Source: an uncultured Blautia sp. (GTDB taxonomy: Bacteria > Bacillota > Clostridia > Lachnospirales > Lachnospiraceae). Taken from it: DNA of 6,318 nucleotides. This document shows, one piece after another, positions 1 to 6,086 of the stretch. The notes under the pieces were generated by a model. It did no database searches. It worked only from the letters and a program-made list of their open reading frames with translations, and was not told the DNA's origin. The position numbers and the translations under genes are program-made. The DNA is taken from positions 1 through 6,318 of the forward strand of contig CAMBYR010000133.1 in NCBI GenBank assembly GCA_945872375.1, in the 5' to 3' direction. Position 1 is the stretch's first letter. Each line of letters opens with the position of its first letter.

Positions 1-2055
1 GACAGCCTTATTGCCATCGGCTCCTCGGCTTCTCTGATCTATGGAATTTTTGCAATTTACCGTATGAGCTATGGCCTTGGTCAGGGAGATAAGGATCTGG
101 TGCATCTCTATCATCACGACCTTTACTTTGAATCAGCAGCAATGATACTGGCGCTGATCACCGTCGGAAAATATCTGGAGACACGTTCCAAAGGAAAAAC
201 AAGCGAAGCGATTACAAAACTTCTGGACCTTGCGCCCAAAACGGCTGTTGTAGAGCGCGACGGCAGAGAAACAGAGATTCCTGTGGAGCAGGTTCGGGCA
301 GGTGACATTGTGGCAGTTCGTCCCGGCAGCAGCATTCCGGTTGATGGCTTTATCGTGGAAGGAACGACCAGTGTGGATGAAGCGGCAATTACGGGTGAAA
401 GCATTCCTGTACAGAAGCAGGTCAATGACACGGTCATTGCGGCAACGATGAATAAGACAGGATTTATTCGATTTAAAGCAACCAGAGTGGGAGATGATAC
501 CACATTTTCCCAGATTATCCGTCTTGTGGAAGAGGCCAGCTCCAGCAAAGCGCCTATTGCGAAAATTGCAGATAAAATTTCCGGTATTTTTGTTCCTGTA
601 GTAATCTCAATTGCTGTGCTGACAGCAATTGTATGGTTAGTATCCGGTGCTGCTTTTGAATTTGCTCTTTCCTGTGCCATCAGTGTGCTGGTGATTTCCT
701 GTCCCTGTGCTTTGGGTCTTGCCACACCGGTGGCTATCATGGTTGGAACCGGAAAAGGTGCCGAAAACGGAATTCTGATCAAATCGGGAGAAGCTCTGGA
801 GACCGCTCATCATATACAGAGTGTGATTCTTGATAAAACCGGTACGATTACGCAGGGAAAACCTGTGGTGACAAATGTAGAAACAGATCTTCCGGTAAGG
901 GAATTTCTTGCCATTGCGGCCGGACTGGAACAGAAGAGTGAACATCCTCTGGCAGAAGCTATCCTGGAGTTTGCTGTAAAACAGAAGATCGTACCGGCAG
1001 CAGTGGAGGAGTTTTCCTCTGTTCCGGGCAAAGGGGTTCAGGGAGTCATCCAGGGACGTCATTACCTTGCAGGCAATAAACGAATGATGGAAGAAGCAGG
1101 TATTTCGCTGAAAAATGTAGAACAGAGACTGGATGTACTTGCTGATGAAGGAAAAACACCGATGCTTTTTGCAGAGGAAGGCCGTATACTGGGAATTCTT
1201 TCAGTAGCTGATGTGGTAAAGCCTACCAGCAGAGAGGCTGTGCGGGAACTGAAAGAACTGGGTATGGAAGTTGTTATGCTGACCGGAGACAACAGGCGAA
1301 CAGCAGAGGCTATCCGGAAGGAACTGGATATTGATACAGTCATTGCAGAAGTTCTTCCACAGGATAAGGAACGGGAAATTGCCAGACTGCAGGAGCAGGG
1401 AAAACGTGTTGCCATGATTGGTGACGGTATCAACGATGCTCCGGCTCTTGCAAGGGCGGATGTAGGTCTTGCCATTGGTGCAGGTACGGACGTAGCGATC
1501 GAAAGTGCCGATGTGGTGCTGATGAAAAATGATCTTCTGGATGCAGTCACTGCCATCCGTCTCAGCAAGGCGGTTATCCGGAATATCAAACAGAATCTGT
1601 TCTGGGCATTTTTCTATAACTGCCTTGGAATTCCCGTGGCAGCAGGTGTCTTTTATTCTTCTCTTGGACTGAAGCTGAATCCTATGATTGGGGCGGCAGC
1701 CATGAGTATGAGCAGTATTTTTGTAGTAACCAATGCGCTGAGACTGAGACGGTTCCGTGTATCAAAAGCAGCCGTACAGGAGGAGAAAAAAACAGTACAG
1801 GAAGCAGTGCTTCAAAGCAATGAAAATGAAATAGAAGGAAAACAGGAGGTAACAAAAATGATTACAATGAAAATTAATGGAATGATGTGTCCTCACTGCC
1901 AGGCGGCTGTGAAGAAAGCTCTGGAAGCATTTGAGGGAGTACAGGCAGATGTGAATCTGGAAGAAAAAGCTGCTTATATTACAGGTTCCGATGATGTGGA
2001 CGCATTAAAAAAAGCCGTGACAGATGCCGGATATGAAGTTGTCGGGATTGAATAA
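1..2055 (+). CDS. copA: Cu(I)-exporting P1B-type ATPase with C-terminal HMA domain (5' end outside window)
   Basis: Membrane pump that couples ATP hydrolysis to export of Cu(I). The frame is open from base 1 (first residues DSLIAIGSSAS), so the ATG at 64 is internal and the N-terminus lies outside the window; 684 residues are visible. In visible numbering: actuator TGES at 131; transmembrane metal site CPC at 234-236; phosphorylated DKTGT with Asp278; nucleotide-domain SEHP at 313; TGDN at 428; GDGINDAP at 474; then YN at 539-540 and MSMSS at 568-572 in the last two helices. CPC plus YN plus MxxSS is the known Cu(I) (P1B-1) signature, as opposed to the Zn/Cd type. After the last helix, an E/K/Q-rich linker leads to an HMA domain from residue 620 with metal-binding GMMCPHC (Cys630, Cys633). 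A C-terminal HMA is less common than an N-terminal one; whether N-terminal copies exist cannot be seen. A terminator follows the stop codon. Confidence 0.97.
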   Translation, partial: DSLIAIGSSASLIYGIFAIYRMSYGLGQGDKDLVHLYHHDLYFESAAMILALITVGKYLETRSKGKTSEAITKLLDLAPKTAVVERDGRETEIPVEQVRAGDIVAVRPGSSIPVDGFIVEGTTSVDEAAITGESIPVQKQVNDTVIAATMNKTGFIRFKATRVGDDTTFSQIIRLVEEASSSKAPIAKIADKISGIFVPVVISIAVLTAIVWLVSGAAFEFALSCAISVLVISCPCALGLATPVAIMVGTGKGAENGILIKSGEALETAHHIQSVILDKTGTITQGKPVVTNVETDLPVREFLAIAAGLEQKSEHPLAEAILEFAVKQKIVPAAVEEFSSVPGKGVQGVIQGRHYLAGNKRMMEEAGISLKNVEQRLDVLADEGKTPMLFAEEGRILGILSVADVVKPTSREAVRELKELGMEVVMLTGDNRRTAEAIRKELDIDTVIAEVLPQDKEREIARLQEQGKRVAMIGDGINDAPALARADVGLAIGAGTDVAIESADVVLMKNDLLDAVTAIRLSKAVIRNIKQNLFWAFFYNCLGIPVAAGVFYSSLGLKLNPMIGAAAMSMSSIFVVTNALRLRRFRVSKAAVQEEKKTVQEAVLQSNENEIEGKQEVTKMITMKINGMMCPHCQAAVKKALEAFEGVQADVNLEEKAAYITGSDDVDALKKAVTDAGYEVVGIE
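1844..1850 (+). promoter_or_regulatory. Internal ribosome binding site AGGAGGT within copA
   Basis: AGGAGGT lies 7 nt before an in-frame ATG (1858), the spacing expected of a strong Shine-Dalgarno site, inside the linker between the ATPase core and the HMA domain. It encodes part of KQEVTK, so it could be coincidence of codon choice in an E/K-rich linker, but match and spacing are as good as for the real genes in this window. It implies either internal initiation or a past fusion of copA with a separate copZ. Confidence 0.5.
1858..2055 (+). other. Nested, in-frame CopZ-like copper chaperone ORF (candidate)
   Basis: Initiation at ATG 1858 would give a free 65-residue protein, MITMKINGMMCPHC onward, ending GYEVVGIE. 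This is a complete HMA fold: an MxCxxC-type metal loop after the first strand, an amphipathic helix (QAAVKKALEAFEG), and a DALKKAVTDAGYEV second helix plus last strand. Its length matches stand-alone CopZ chaperones of about 65-70 residues, which carry Cu(I) to CopA in the cytoplasm. It shares frame and stop codon with copA, so any product would be additional to the full-length pump. Seen: ribosome binding site, start codon and complete domain. Inferred: that it is actually translated separately. Confidence 0.4.
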
Positions 2056-2103
2056 AGCTATCTGACATAACGGACAAAAGAGACAGAATTAATAGAGTTA
2101 GAT

Positions 2104-2143
2104 AAAGGACTGTTTTTTGCTCATGCAGAAGGCAGTCTTTTTT
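2104..2143 (+). terminator. Rho-independent terminator of copA
   Basis: AAAGGACTG (2104-2112) pairs with CAGTCTTTT (2133-2141) with one G-T wobble. The loop is about 20 nt and the T run is 2138-2143. It begins about 50 nt after the copA stop. The large loop makes it moderate in quality; the following hairpin may add to termination. Confidence 0.7.
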
Positions 2144-2189
2144 AATATCATAGGAAATTACTCCGTAATGTTCCTATGATATTAAAAAG
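2138..2189. repeat. Long near-perfect inverted repeat (hairpin) between copA and gntR
   Basis: The arms TTTTTAATATCATAGGAA (2139-2156) and TTCCTATGATATTAAAAA (2171-2188) are perfectly complementary over 18 bp, and T2138-G2189 adds a wobble pair. Inside, ATTAC (2157-2161) pairs with GTAAT (2165-2169), leaving loop TCC and one bulged G (2170). A short second hairpin follows, GCCC-TCC-GGGC (2189-2199). Read on the minus strand it gives GCCCGGAGGGC followed by TTTTT, so the pair may also terminate transcription arriving from the right. No protein is encoded. The length and perfection exceed a normal terminator and suggest a dispersed palindromic element, but copy number cannot be judged from one window. 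Confidence 0.75.
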
Positions 2190-2226
2190 CCCTCCGGGCA
2201 GGATGCGACCAGATGCATATGGAATT

Positions 2227-2248
2227 GTGACTGCCTATGACAGTCCAC
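2227..2248. repeat. Weak imperfect hairpin upstream of gntR promoter
   Basis: GTGACTG (2227-2233) can pair with CAGTCCAC (2241-2248) if one C is bulged, with loop CCTATGA. It lies upstream of the proposed gntR promoter, so it is probably not in that transcript. I see no other structure in 2200-2290 apart from AT-rich sequence. Confidence 0.25.
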
Positions 2249-2296
2249 TTTGTTCTAATGATAAAAATTGTTTATACTTTTTTTATGTTCTGTATA

Positions 2297-2325
2297 TTGT
2301 GCATCAGGATCATGTATGATAGAAT
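2297..2325 (+). promoter_or_regulatory. Candidate sigma-A promoter of the gntR-ABC operon
   Basis: TTGTGC (2297-2302), 17-nt spacer, TAGAAT (2320-2325) preceded by TGA, which makes an extended -10 (TGnTAGAAT). The -10 matches consensus at 5 of 6 and the -35 at 3 of 6. Predicted start of transcription is near 2332, inside the palindrome at 2326-2352, so a bound repressor would block initiation. An alternative pair, TTGTTC (2250-2255) and TATACT (2273-2278), also with 17-nt spacing, cannot be excluded. Confidence 0.55.
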
Positions 2326-2352
2326 AAGTGTATTAAAACAATTAATACACTT
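2326..2352. promoter_or_regulatory. Palindromic operator, YtrA type
   Basis: AAGTGTATTA (2326-2335), 7-nt spacer, TAATACACTT (2343-2352): perfect 10-bp arms. Within it, AGTGTA (2327-2332) and TACACT (2346-2351) are 13 nt apart, the arrangement I recall for the Bacillus subtilis YtrA binding site. It directly follows the -10 box and lies about 50 nt before a YtrA-family gene, so autoregulation is the natural inference. A further TACAC half-site occurs at 2355-2359. Confidence 0.8.
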
Positions 2353-2403
2353 GATACACGTCGGGTGATGCAGGGGATGCGGGCGGGTGTGAAAGGAGTG
2401 CTT

Positions 2404-2775
2404 ATGATTATTTTAGATTATCAGGATCGGCGTCCTTTATATGAACAGATAACGGAAAAGTTCCGGATGCTGATTCTGAAAGGCGCGTTGCCGCCGGGGG
2501 AAAAGCTTCCTTCTGTCAGGCAGATGGCAATGGAGCTTTCTATCAATCCCAATACAATTCAGCGTGCCTATATGGAGCTGGAGCAGGAAGGATTGATTTA
2601 TCCGGTTAAGGGCAAAGGAAATTTTGTGGCGGAGGCTTCACGAATTGTGAAAAAGCGCAGAGATGAATTTGAACTGGAGCTGTCACAGCTTGTCTGCCGC
2701 GGGAAGGACATGGGAATCACGGAGGAAGAAATTATGAAGATTGTCAGTGAAAAATATCAGGAGGTGAGCAAATGA
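2404..2775 (+). CDS. GntR-family transcriptional repressor, YtrA subfamily
   Basis: A 123-residue DNA-binding repressor. Residues 1-75 form the GntR winged helix-turn-helix: YEQITEKFR and ILKGALPPGEKLPSVRQMA, the recognition region INPNTIQRAYMELEQEGLI, and wing GKGNFVA. The remaining ~50 residues are a short, highly charged helical segment, as expected for YtrA members, which lack the large effector domain of FadR or HutC types. The start at 2404 is chosen because AAAGGAG (2392-2398) lies 5 nt upstream and the protein then opens MIILDYQDRRPLYEQI, typical of the family; the ATG at 2365 would add 13 residues without a good ribosome binding site. It is the first gene of its operon, and its stop overlaps the next start as ATGA (2772-2775). 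YtrA-type repressors control the ABC transporter genes beside them, often in response to cell-envelope stress; the inducer here is unknown. The gene is intact although its presumed target genes are broken. Confidence 0.94.
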   Translation: MIILDYQDRRPLYEQITEKFRMLILKGALPPGEKLPSVRQMAMELSINPNTIQRAYMELEQEGLIYPVKGKGNFVAEASRIVKKRRDEFELELSQLVCRGKDMGITEEEIMKIVSEKYQEVSK

Positions 2776-3382
2776 TCTGTATAAAAGAATGTACAAAAAA
2801 ATATGATCAGATCTGTGCTGTGAACCAGGTTTCTCTTGAAATCGGCCAGAAAGAAGTGTTTGGACTGGTGGGAAGCAATGGTGCCGGAAAATTTTGGGAC
2901 TGAGTGCCATGACAGAATATCTTCTCTGTGATGAAACATTCGACGGACTGGATCCCGTGATGCGTCAGGCAGTAAAGAGCCTGTTTGCTGCAGAGATCAT
3001 GAATCGGGAGTTTACTCCGGTGATCGCACCTCATAATTTAAGGGAACTGGAAGATATCTGTGATCATGTAGGTCTTTTGCATAAAGGCGGAATTTTACTG
3101 TCCAGAGACCTGGAAGATATGAAATTTCATATACATAAAGTTCAGTGTGTCCTGACAGACAGCGAAAAGGAAAAGGAACTTGTAAAAGAACTGGATGTAT
3201 TAAAAATACAGCATCAGGGTTCTCTGCTCCTGATTACCGCACGAGGTACCAGAATGGAAATTTTAAGCCGTGTTCAGTCCAAAAATCCGCTGTTTTGTGA
3301 GGTGATCCCGCTGACACTGGAGGAGATTTTTATTTGTGAAACGGAGGTTGCAGGCTATGAAATCAAAAATATATTCATCTGA
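2772..3382 (+). pseudogene. ABC transporter ATP-binding protein, internally deleted and frameshifted
   Basis: Remnant of the YtrB-like ATPase that would power the permease encoded downstream. It starts well: AGGAGGTGA (2759-2767) lies just before ATG 2772, coupled to gntR by ATGA. The first 40 residues include Tyr11 (A-loop) and Walker A GSNGAGK (34-40). The expected Ser/Thr is then missing and the frame stops at TGA 2901-2903 (43 residues). The rest continues in another frame from about 2888: Walker B YLLCDE (2918-2935), D-loop GLDP, an H-switch His (3032-3034) preceded by Pro instead of the usual Ser, and the typical C-terminal end LTLEEIF. The Q-loop and LSGGQ-type signature are absent. 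From family spacing I estimate 100 or more residues lost; the deletion length must be 3n+1. A TTG at 2894 could open the second part, but without Walker A or signature it cannot be a working ATPase. Confidence 0.9.
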
Positions 3383-5270
3383 TCTTGTGAAGGCATCTTC
3401 AAAAGGGCAGTTCTGGATTCCTTGCTTCCTGATGATCGGATTCCTGTTTGCATTTCCGGTAGCGGAGCTCGTGATGCTTGGAAACTGGACCGGGCAGGAA
3501 TATACACCCGATCAGATTGCCCTTCTTTATGAAAATTTTTGGAAGGATGGCTTTGTAGTAACGGGAATGGCGGTAACCGCAGGTGCTGCCATCATAAACG
3601 GTATCAATGGATTCTGGTATATGTACTCGTCCGGCAAAATCGATCTTTATCACAGCCTTCCCGTCAAACGTTCCGGATTATTCTGGCATCGTGTTTACAC
3701 TGGATTGCTCTATGACTTGATCCCTTATATGACGATGATGTTTTTTTCCATATGTATCGGTGCCATGCGGGGATTTTTCAGCCTGAGGCTGATGGGACTG
3801 GCTTTGAAAATGCTGCTGTTTCATCTGGAAGTGTACTTCCTGCTGTATTTTGTCACTATTCTGGTCATCACAATGACAGGAAATATTCTGACAGGCATTC
3901 TGGTGATGATTGGAGTATGCTTATATGGAAAAATACTGGTCCTGCTGATGGAAGGATATCGTCATATGTTTTTTTCTACCGATTACGATATCAGAGCATG
4001 TGGAGTTCCCAAAATACTGGAGGAGTATGGTACCTCTGTCGGTTTTCTGGAAACAATGGGAAATAAATATATAGAAGGAAGCTGTATGGCTGCAATGGGA
4101 ACTGTTTTCTTGCCGCTGCATTGGTGGGAATGATTGCGTGGATCAGCTATGAAAAACGTCCTGCAGAGAAAGCAGGAAAGCCGGTGATCTATGGGTGGCT
4201 GGAAGTGGTTCTTCGCTTTCTGGTGGTTGTTCCCGGCGGCCTCGGAACGGGCCTGATTTTTTATCTTCTTCCGGCTGATACCTCCGGAACGGTAATCTGG
4301 TGGATTTTCGGAATGATCTTTGGTACCGTTCTTTTCCATGGTGTGATGGAAGTGATCTATCAACTGGATTTCCGGAAATTCTTTTCCAGGAGGCTTCAGC
4401 TTATTCTGGCAGGCCTGCTTGTGGCGGTATGTGCAGTCATTTATCAGAAGGATCTGGTGGGATTTGATGCTTATCTTCCTCCAAGAGAGAAGCTGGCGGG
4501 AATCTGTCTGGAACCATGGTCGCTATATGGAGAGTATGGGGATCTGATCTGTGCAGGAGAGGATGGTTCATTTGAAAGTGTGCAGTGGGATAGTTCAGAA
4601 ATGAATCTGATCGGCGAACATGGAGTGAGTGAAGCAGCATACGACGCTCTTCAGGAAATTGTAAAGACACAGACAAAGGGAGACAGTGAAAGTCTCGAAT
4701 GGAAATACAGCGTTTCAGTGAAGTATCTGCTGACATCGGGAAAAGCGGTTTACCGGAATTATCTGCTTTCTGCCGGACAGATGCAAAAGGTGATTTCTGC
4801 ATTGATGGAAGAGGGGACTATGAGAGAGAAGAGATATTCCTTCCTTCAGATACCGGATCAGTTCCTGAAACAGGTAAACGGCAGCTTTGCAAATGGTACC
4901 GGGAGAGTATGGGACAATGGTATACTATGGCGTTGTCTTTGTATATCCATCTTTTAAAAGAACCCTTGCAATTCTGGAAGAAACAGGATATCCTTTGACT
5001 ATGGAAGAATGGGAGCCTGACAGTATCACTGTACAGTATTATAATTCGTCGGGAATGGACGAAGAGAAGATCGTTTATGACAGACCGGAGGAGATGGATG
5101 CTTTGAAACAGGCGCTTGTGCCGGGAGATATGAGCTGCGGATGTGTGGAATATGCAGCCGGTCTTGAGGTGTCGTATTCCTTTGAAAATGACTGGAATTC
5201 TTCCTGGGGACAGCTTATAGAAGAAAAGCTTCCTGATTTTGTAAGAGAAGAACGGGACAAAATGGAGTAA
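3357..5270 (+). pseudogene. ABC transporter permease (DUF6449-like), broken by frameshifts
   Basis: Remnant of a large membrane permease, partner of the preceding ATPase. GGAGG (3343-3347) sits 9 nt before ATG 3357, overlapping the ATPase end by 26 nt. The first part reads several hydrophobic helices (for example FWIPCFLMIGFLFAFPVAEL) and the marker KIDLYHSLPVKR, and stops at 4133. Sense continues in another frame from about 4105 (FLAAALVGMIAWISYEKRP), with more membrane helices up to VCAVIYQKDLVGF and a soluble, presumably extracellular, domain. That frame fails between about 4811 and 4957. The last part (MVYYGVVFVYPSFKRT to REERDKME) is in a third frame, ending at 5270. The total span, about 638 codons, is near the 600-700 residues I expect for this family, so the lesions are small. 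The first break fits loss of one T from TTTT (4105-4108). The second zone fits loss of one G at 4813-4816 and one near 4911-4913, or a single change at 4878-4957. The family name is from memory of similar proteins. Confidence 0.85.
5017..5045 (+). promoter_or_regulatory. Near-consensus sigma-A promoter inside the permease remnant, candidate rsuA promoter
   Basis: CTGACA (5017-5022), spacer of exactly 17 nt, TATAAT (5040-5045): 5 of 6 and 6 of 6 matches. It lies about 230 nt before the rsuA start and is co-directional. By sequence it is the best promoter in the window together with that of rpsB. It may supply rsuA transcripts independently of the repressed gntR promoter. Chance occurrence in coding-derived sequence remains possible. 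Confidence 0.5.
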
Positions 5271-5273
5271 AGA

Positions 5274-6032
5274 ATGGGAAAAGCGGTGAGATTGGATAAA
5301 TTCCTGGCAGATGCAGGAGCAGGAACAAGAAGTGAGGTAAAGAAACTGATCCAGAAAGGCCAGGCAGAAGTGAACGGTCTGGCGGTGAAGCGGCCGGAGC
5401 AAAAGGTGGATCCTGAAAATGATGAGGTGAAGCTTCAGGGAAAAGTCATTGGCCCGGCGCCGGAATTTGTTTATTATCTTCTGCATAAGCCGGCAGGCTG
5501 TGTCAGCGCAACAGAGGATTTAAAAGAGAAAACGGTGATGGAATACGTTCCGTCGGACAGAAAGGGACTGTTCCCTGTGGGACGCCTTGACAAAGATACG
5601 GAGGGCCTTCTTTTGATCACCGATGACGGAGCACTGGCCCACGAGCTTCTTTCGCCCGGAAAGCATGTGAAAAAGACATATTTTGCCAGGGTGTCGGGAA
5701 TCGTCACAAAGGACGATGTAAAAGCCATGGCAGAAGGAGTGGATATCGGGGAAGAAAAGCCTGCACTTCCTGCCGGACTGGAAATCCTCTCTGCAGAGGC
5801 AGAATCCTCCATGAGTGAAATACGGCTTACGATTTGTGAGGGAAAGTTTCATCAGGTAAAAAGGATGATGGAGGCTGTCGGAAAAAAAGTGGTGTACCTG
5901 AAGCGGATTTCCATGGGACCTCTTCAGCTTCCGGATGACCTGAAAAAAGGAGAATGCCGTCCTTTGACGGAGGAAGAGCTGGAAAGCCTGAAAAACCTGA
6001 AAAATCTGTCAAAAACCACGGAAAAACAATGA
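5274..6032 (+). CDS. rsuA: 16S rRNA pseudouridine synthase, RsuA family
   Basis: A 252-residue cytoplasmic RNA-modifying enzyme that isomerises a uridine to pseudouridine in 16S rRNA (U516 by E. coli numbering, by family). Residues 5-45 are an S4 RNA-binding domain (RLDKFLADAGAGTRSEVKKLI, AEVNG). The catalytic domain begins YYLLHKPAGCVSA (67-79) and carries the active-site motif GRLDKDTEGLL with nucleophile Asp106, close to the position in E. coli RsuA. FHQVKRM (192-198) and the ending GECRPLTEEEL favour RsuA over the RluB/RluE/RluF subfamilies, where the equivalent segment reads more like NREVRRL. Start ATG 5274 has GGAG (5264-5267) 6 nt upstream, overlapping the end of the permease remnant, whose stop is only 3 nt away. 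No terminator separates them, so it is co-transcribed with the decayed operon or driven by the promoter at 5017-5045. The frame is fully intact. The tail after residue 236 is low-complexity and Lys-rich. Confidence 0.95.
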   Translation: MGKAVRLDKFLADAGAGTRSEVKKLIQKGQAEVNGLAVKRPEQKVDPENDEVKLQGKVIGPAPEFVYYLLHKPAGCVSATEDLKEKTVMEYVPSDRKGLFPVGRLDKDTEGLLLITDDGALAHELLSPGKHVKKTYFARVSGIVTKDDVKAMAEGVDIGEEKPALPAGLEILSAEAESSMSEIRLTICEGKFHQVKRMMEAVGKKVVYLKRISMGPLQLPDDLKKGECRPLTEEELESLKNLKNLSKTTEKQ

Positions 6033-6040
6033 TTTTTTTG

Positions 6041-6068
6041 AAAAACCCTCTTTACACAGAGGGTTTTT
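6041..6068 (+). terminator. Rho-independent terminator of rsuA
   Basis: AAAAACCCTC (6041-6050) and GAGGGTTTTT (6059-6068) pair perfectly over 10 bp around loop TTTACACA; G6040-C6069 extends the stem. The T run lies on the 3' arm. It starts 8 nt after the rsuA stop. The symmetry (A run before, T run after) would allow it to work on both strands. Confidence 0.93.
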
Positions 6069-6080
6069 CCATGCTATAAT
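6051..6080 (+). promoter_or_regulatory. rpsB promoter, -35 box in the terminator loop
   Basis: TTTACA (6051-6056), 18-nt spacer, TATAAT (6075-6080) preceded by TGC, an extended -10 (TGnTATAAT). The -35 matches 5 of 6 and the -10 matches fully, as expected for a highly expressed ribosomal protein gene. The -35 box lies entirely inside the loop of the rsuA terminator. The predicted transcript starts near 6087, giving a leader of about 130 nt before rpsB. Confidence 0.85.
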
Positions 6081-6086
6081 TCAGAA

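Noticed and set aside
123..1589. Long minus-strand open frames opposite copA (123-782, 637-1062, 1062-1589)
   Set aside because: Serine-rich, low-complexity translations with no recognisable domain, antisense to a strongly conserved ATPase; codon-structure shadows.
64..2055. ATG at 64 as the start of the copper ATPase
   Set aside because: The same frame is open back to base 1 and reads conserved CopA sequence (DSLIAIGSSAS), so this ATG is internal and the gene begins outside the window.
2062..2095. CTGACA at 2062 as part of a promoter after copA
   Set aside because: No acceptable -10 box at 16-18 nt spacing, and the copA terminator follows immediately.
2365..2403. Earlier ATG giving a 136-residue GntR protein
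   Set aside because: The extra 13 residues have no family resemblance and no good ribosome binding site; ATG 2404 has AAAGGAG upstream and the usual family N-terminus.
2894..3382. Stand-alone 162-residue protein from TTG 2894
   Set aside because: It is the C-terminal part of an ABC ATPase without Walker A, Q-loop or signature, in a frame left open by a deletion; remnant of a pseudogene, not a new gene.
3752..4066. 104-residue frame inside the permease
   Set aside because: Out-of-frame reading of transmembrane coding sequence with no ribosome binding site or domain.
4101..4140. Programmed -1 ribosomal frameshift joining the permease halves
   Set aside because: The site ACT GTT TTC TTG is not an X XXY YYZ slippery heptamer, I see no evident stimulatory hairpin, and the gene breaks again downstream and has a dead ATPase partner.
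4699..4998. Separate 99-residue gene overlapping the permease
   Set aside because: Only a middle part (about 4816-4911) looks meaningful, and there it reads as a continuation of the permease soluble domain between frame breaks; no ribosome binding site or independent domain.
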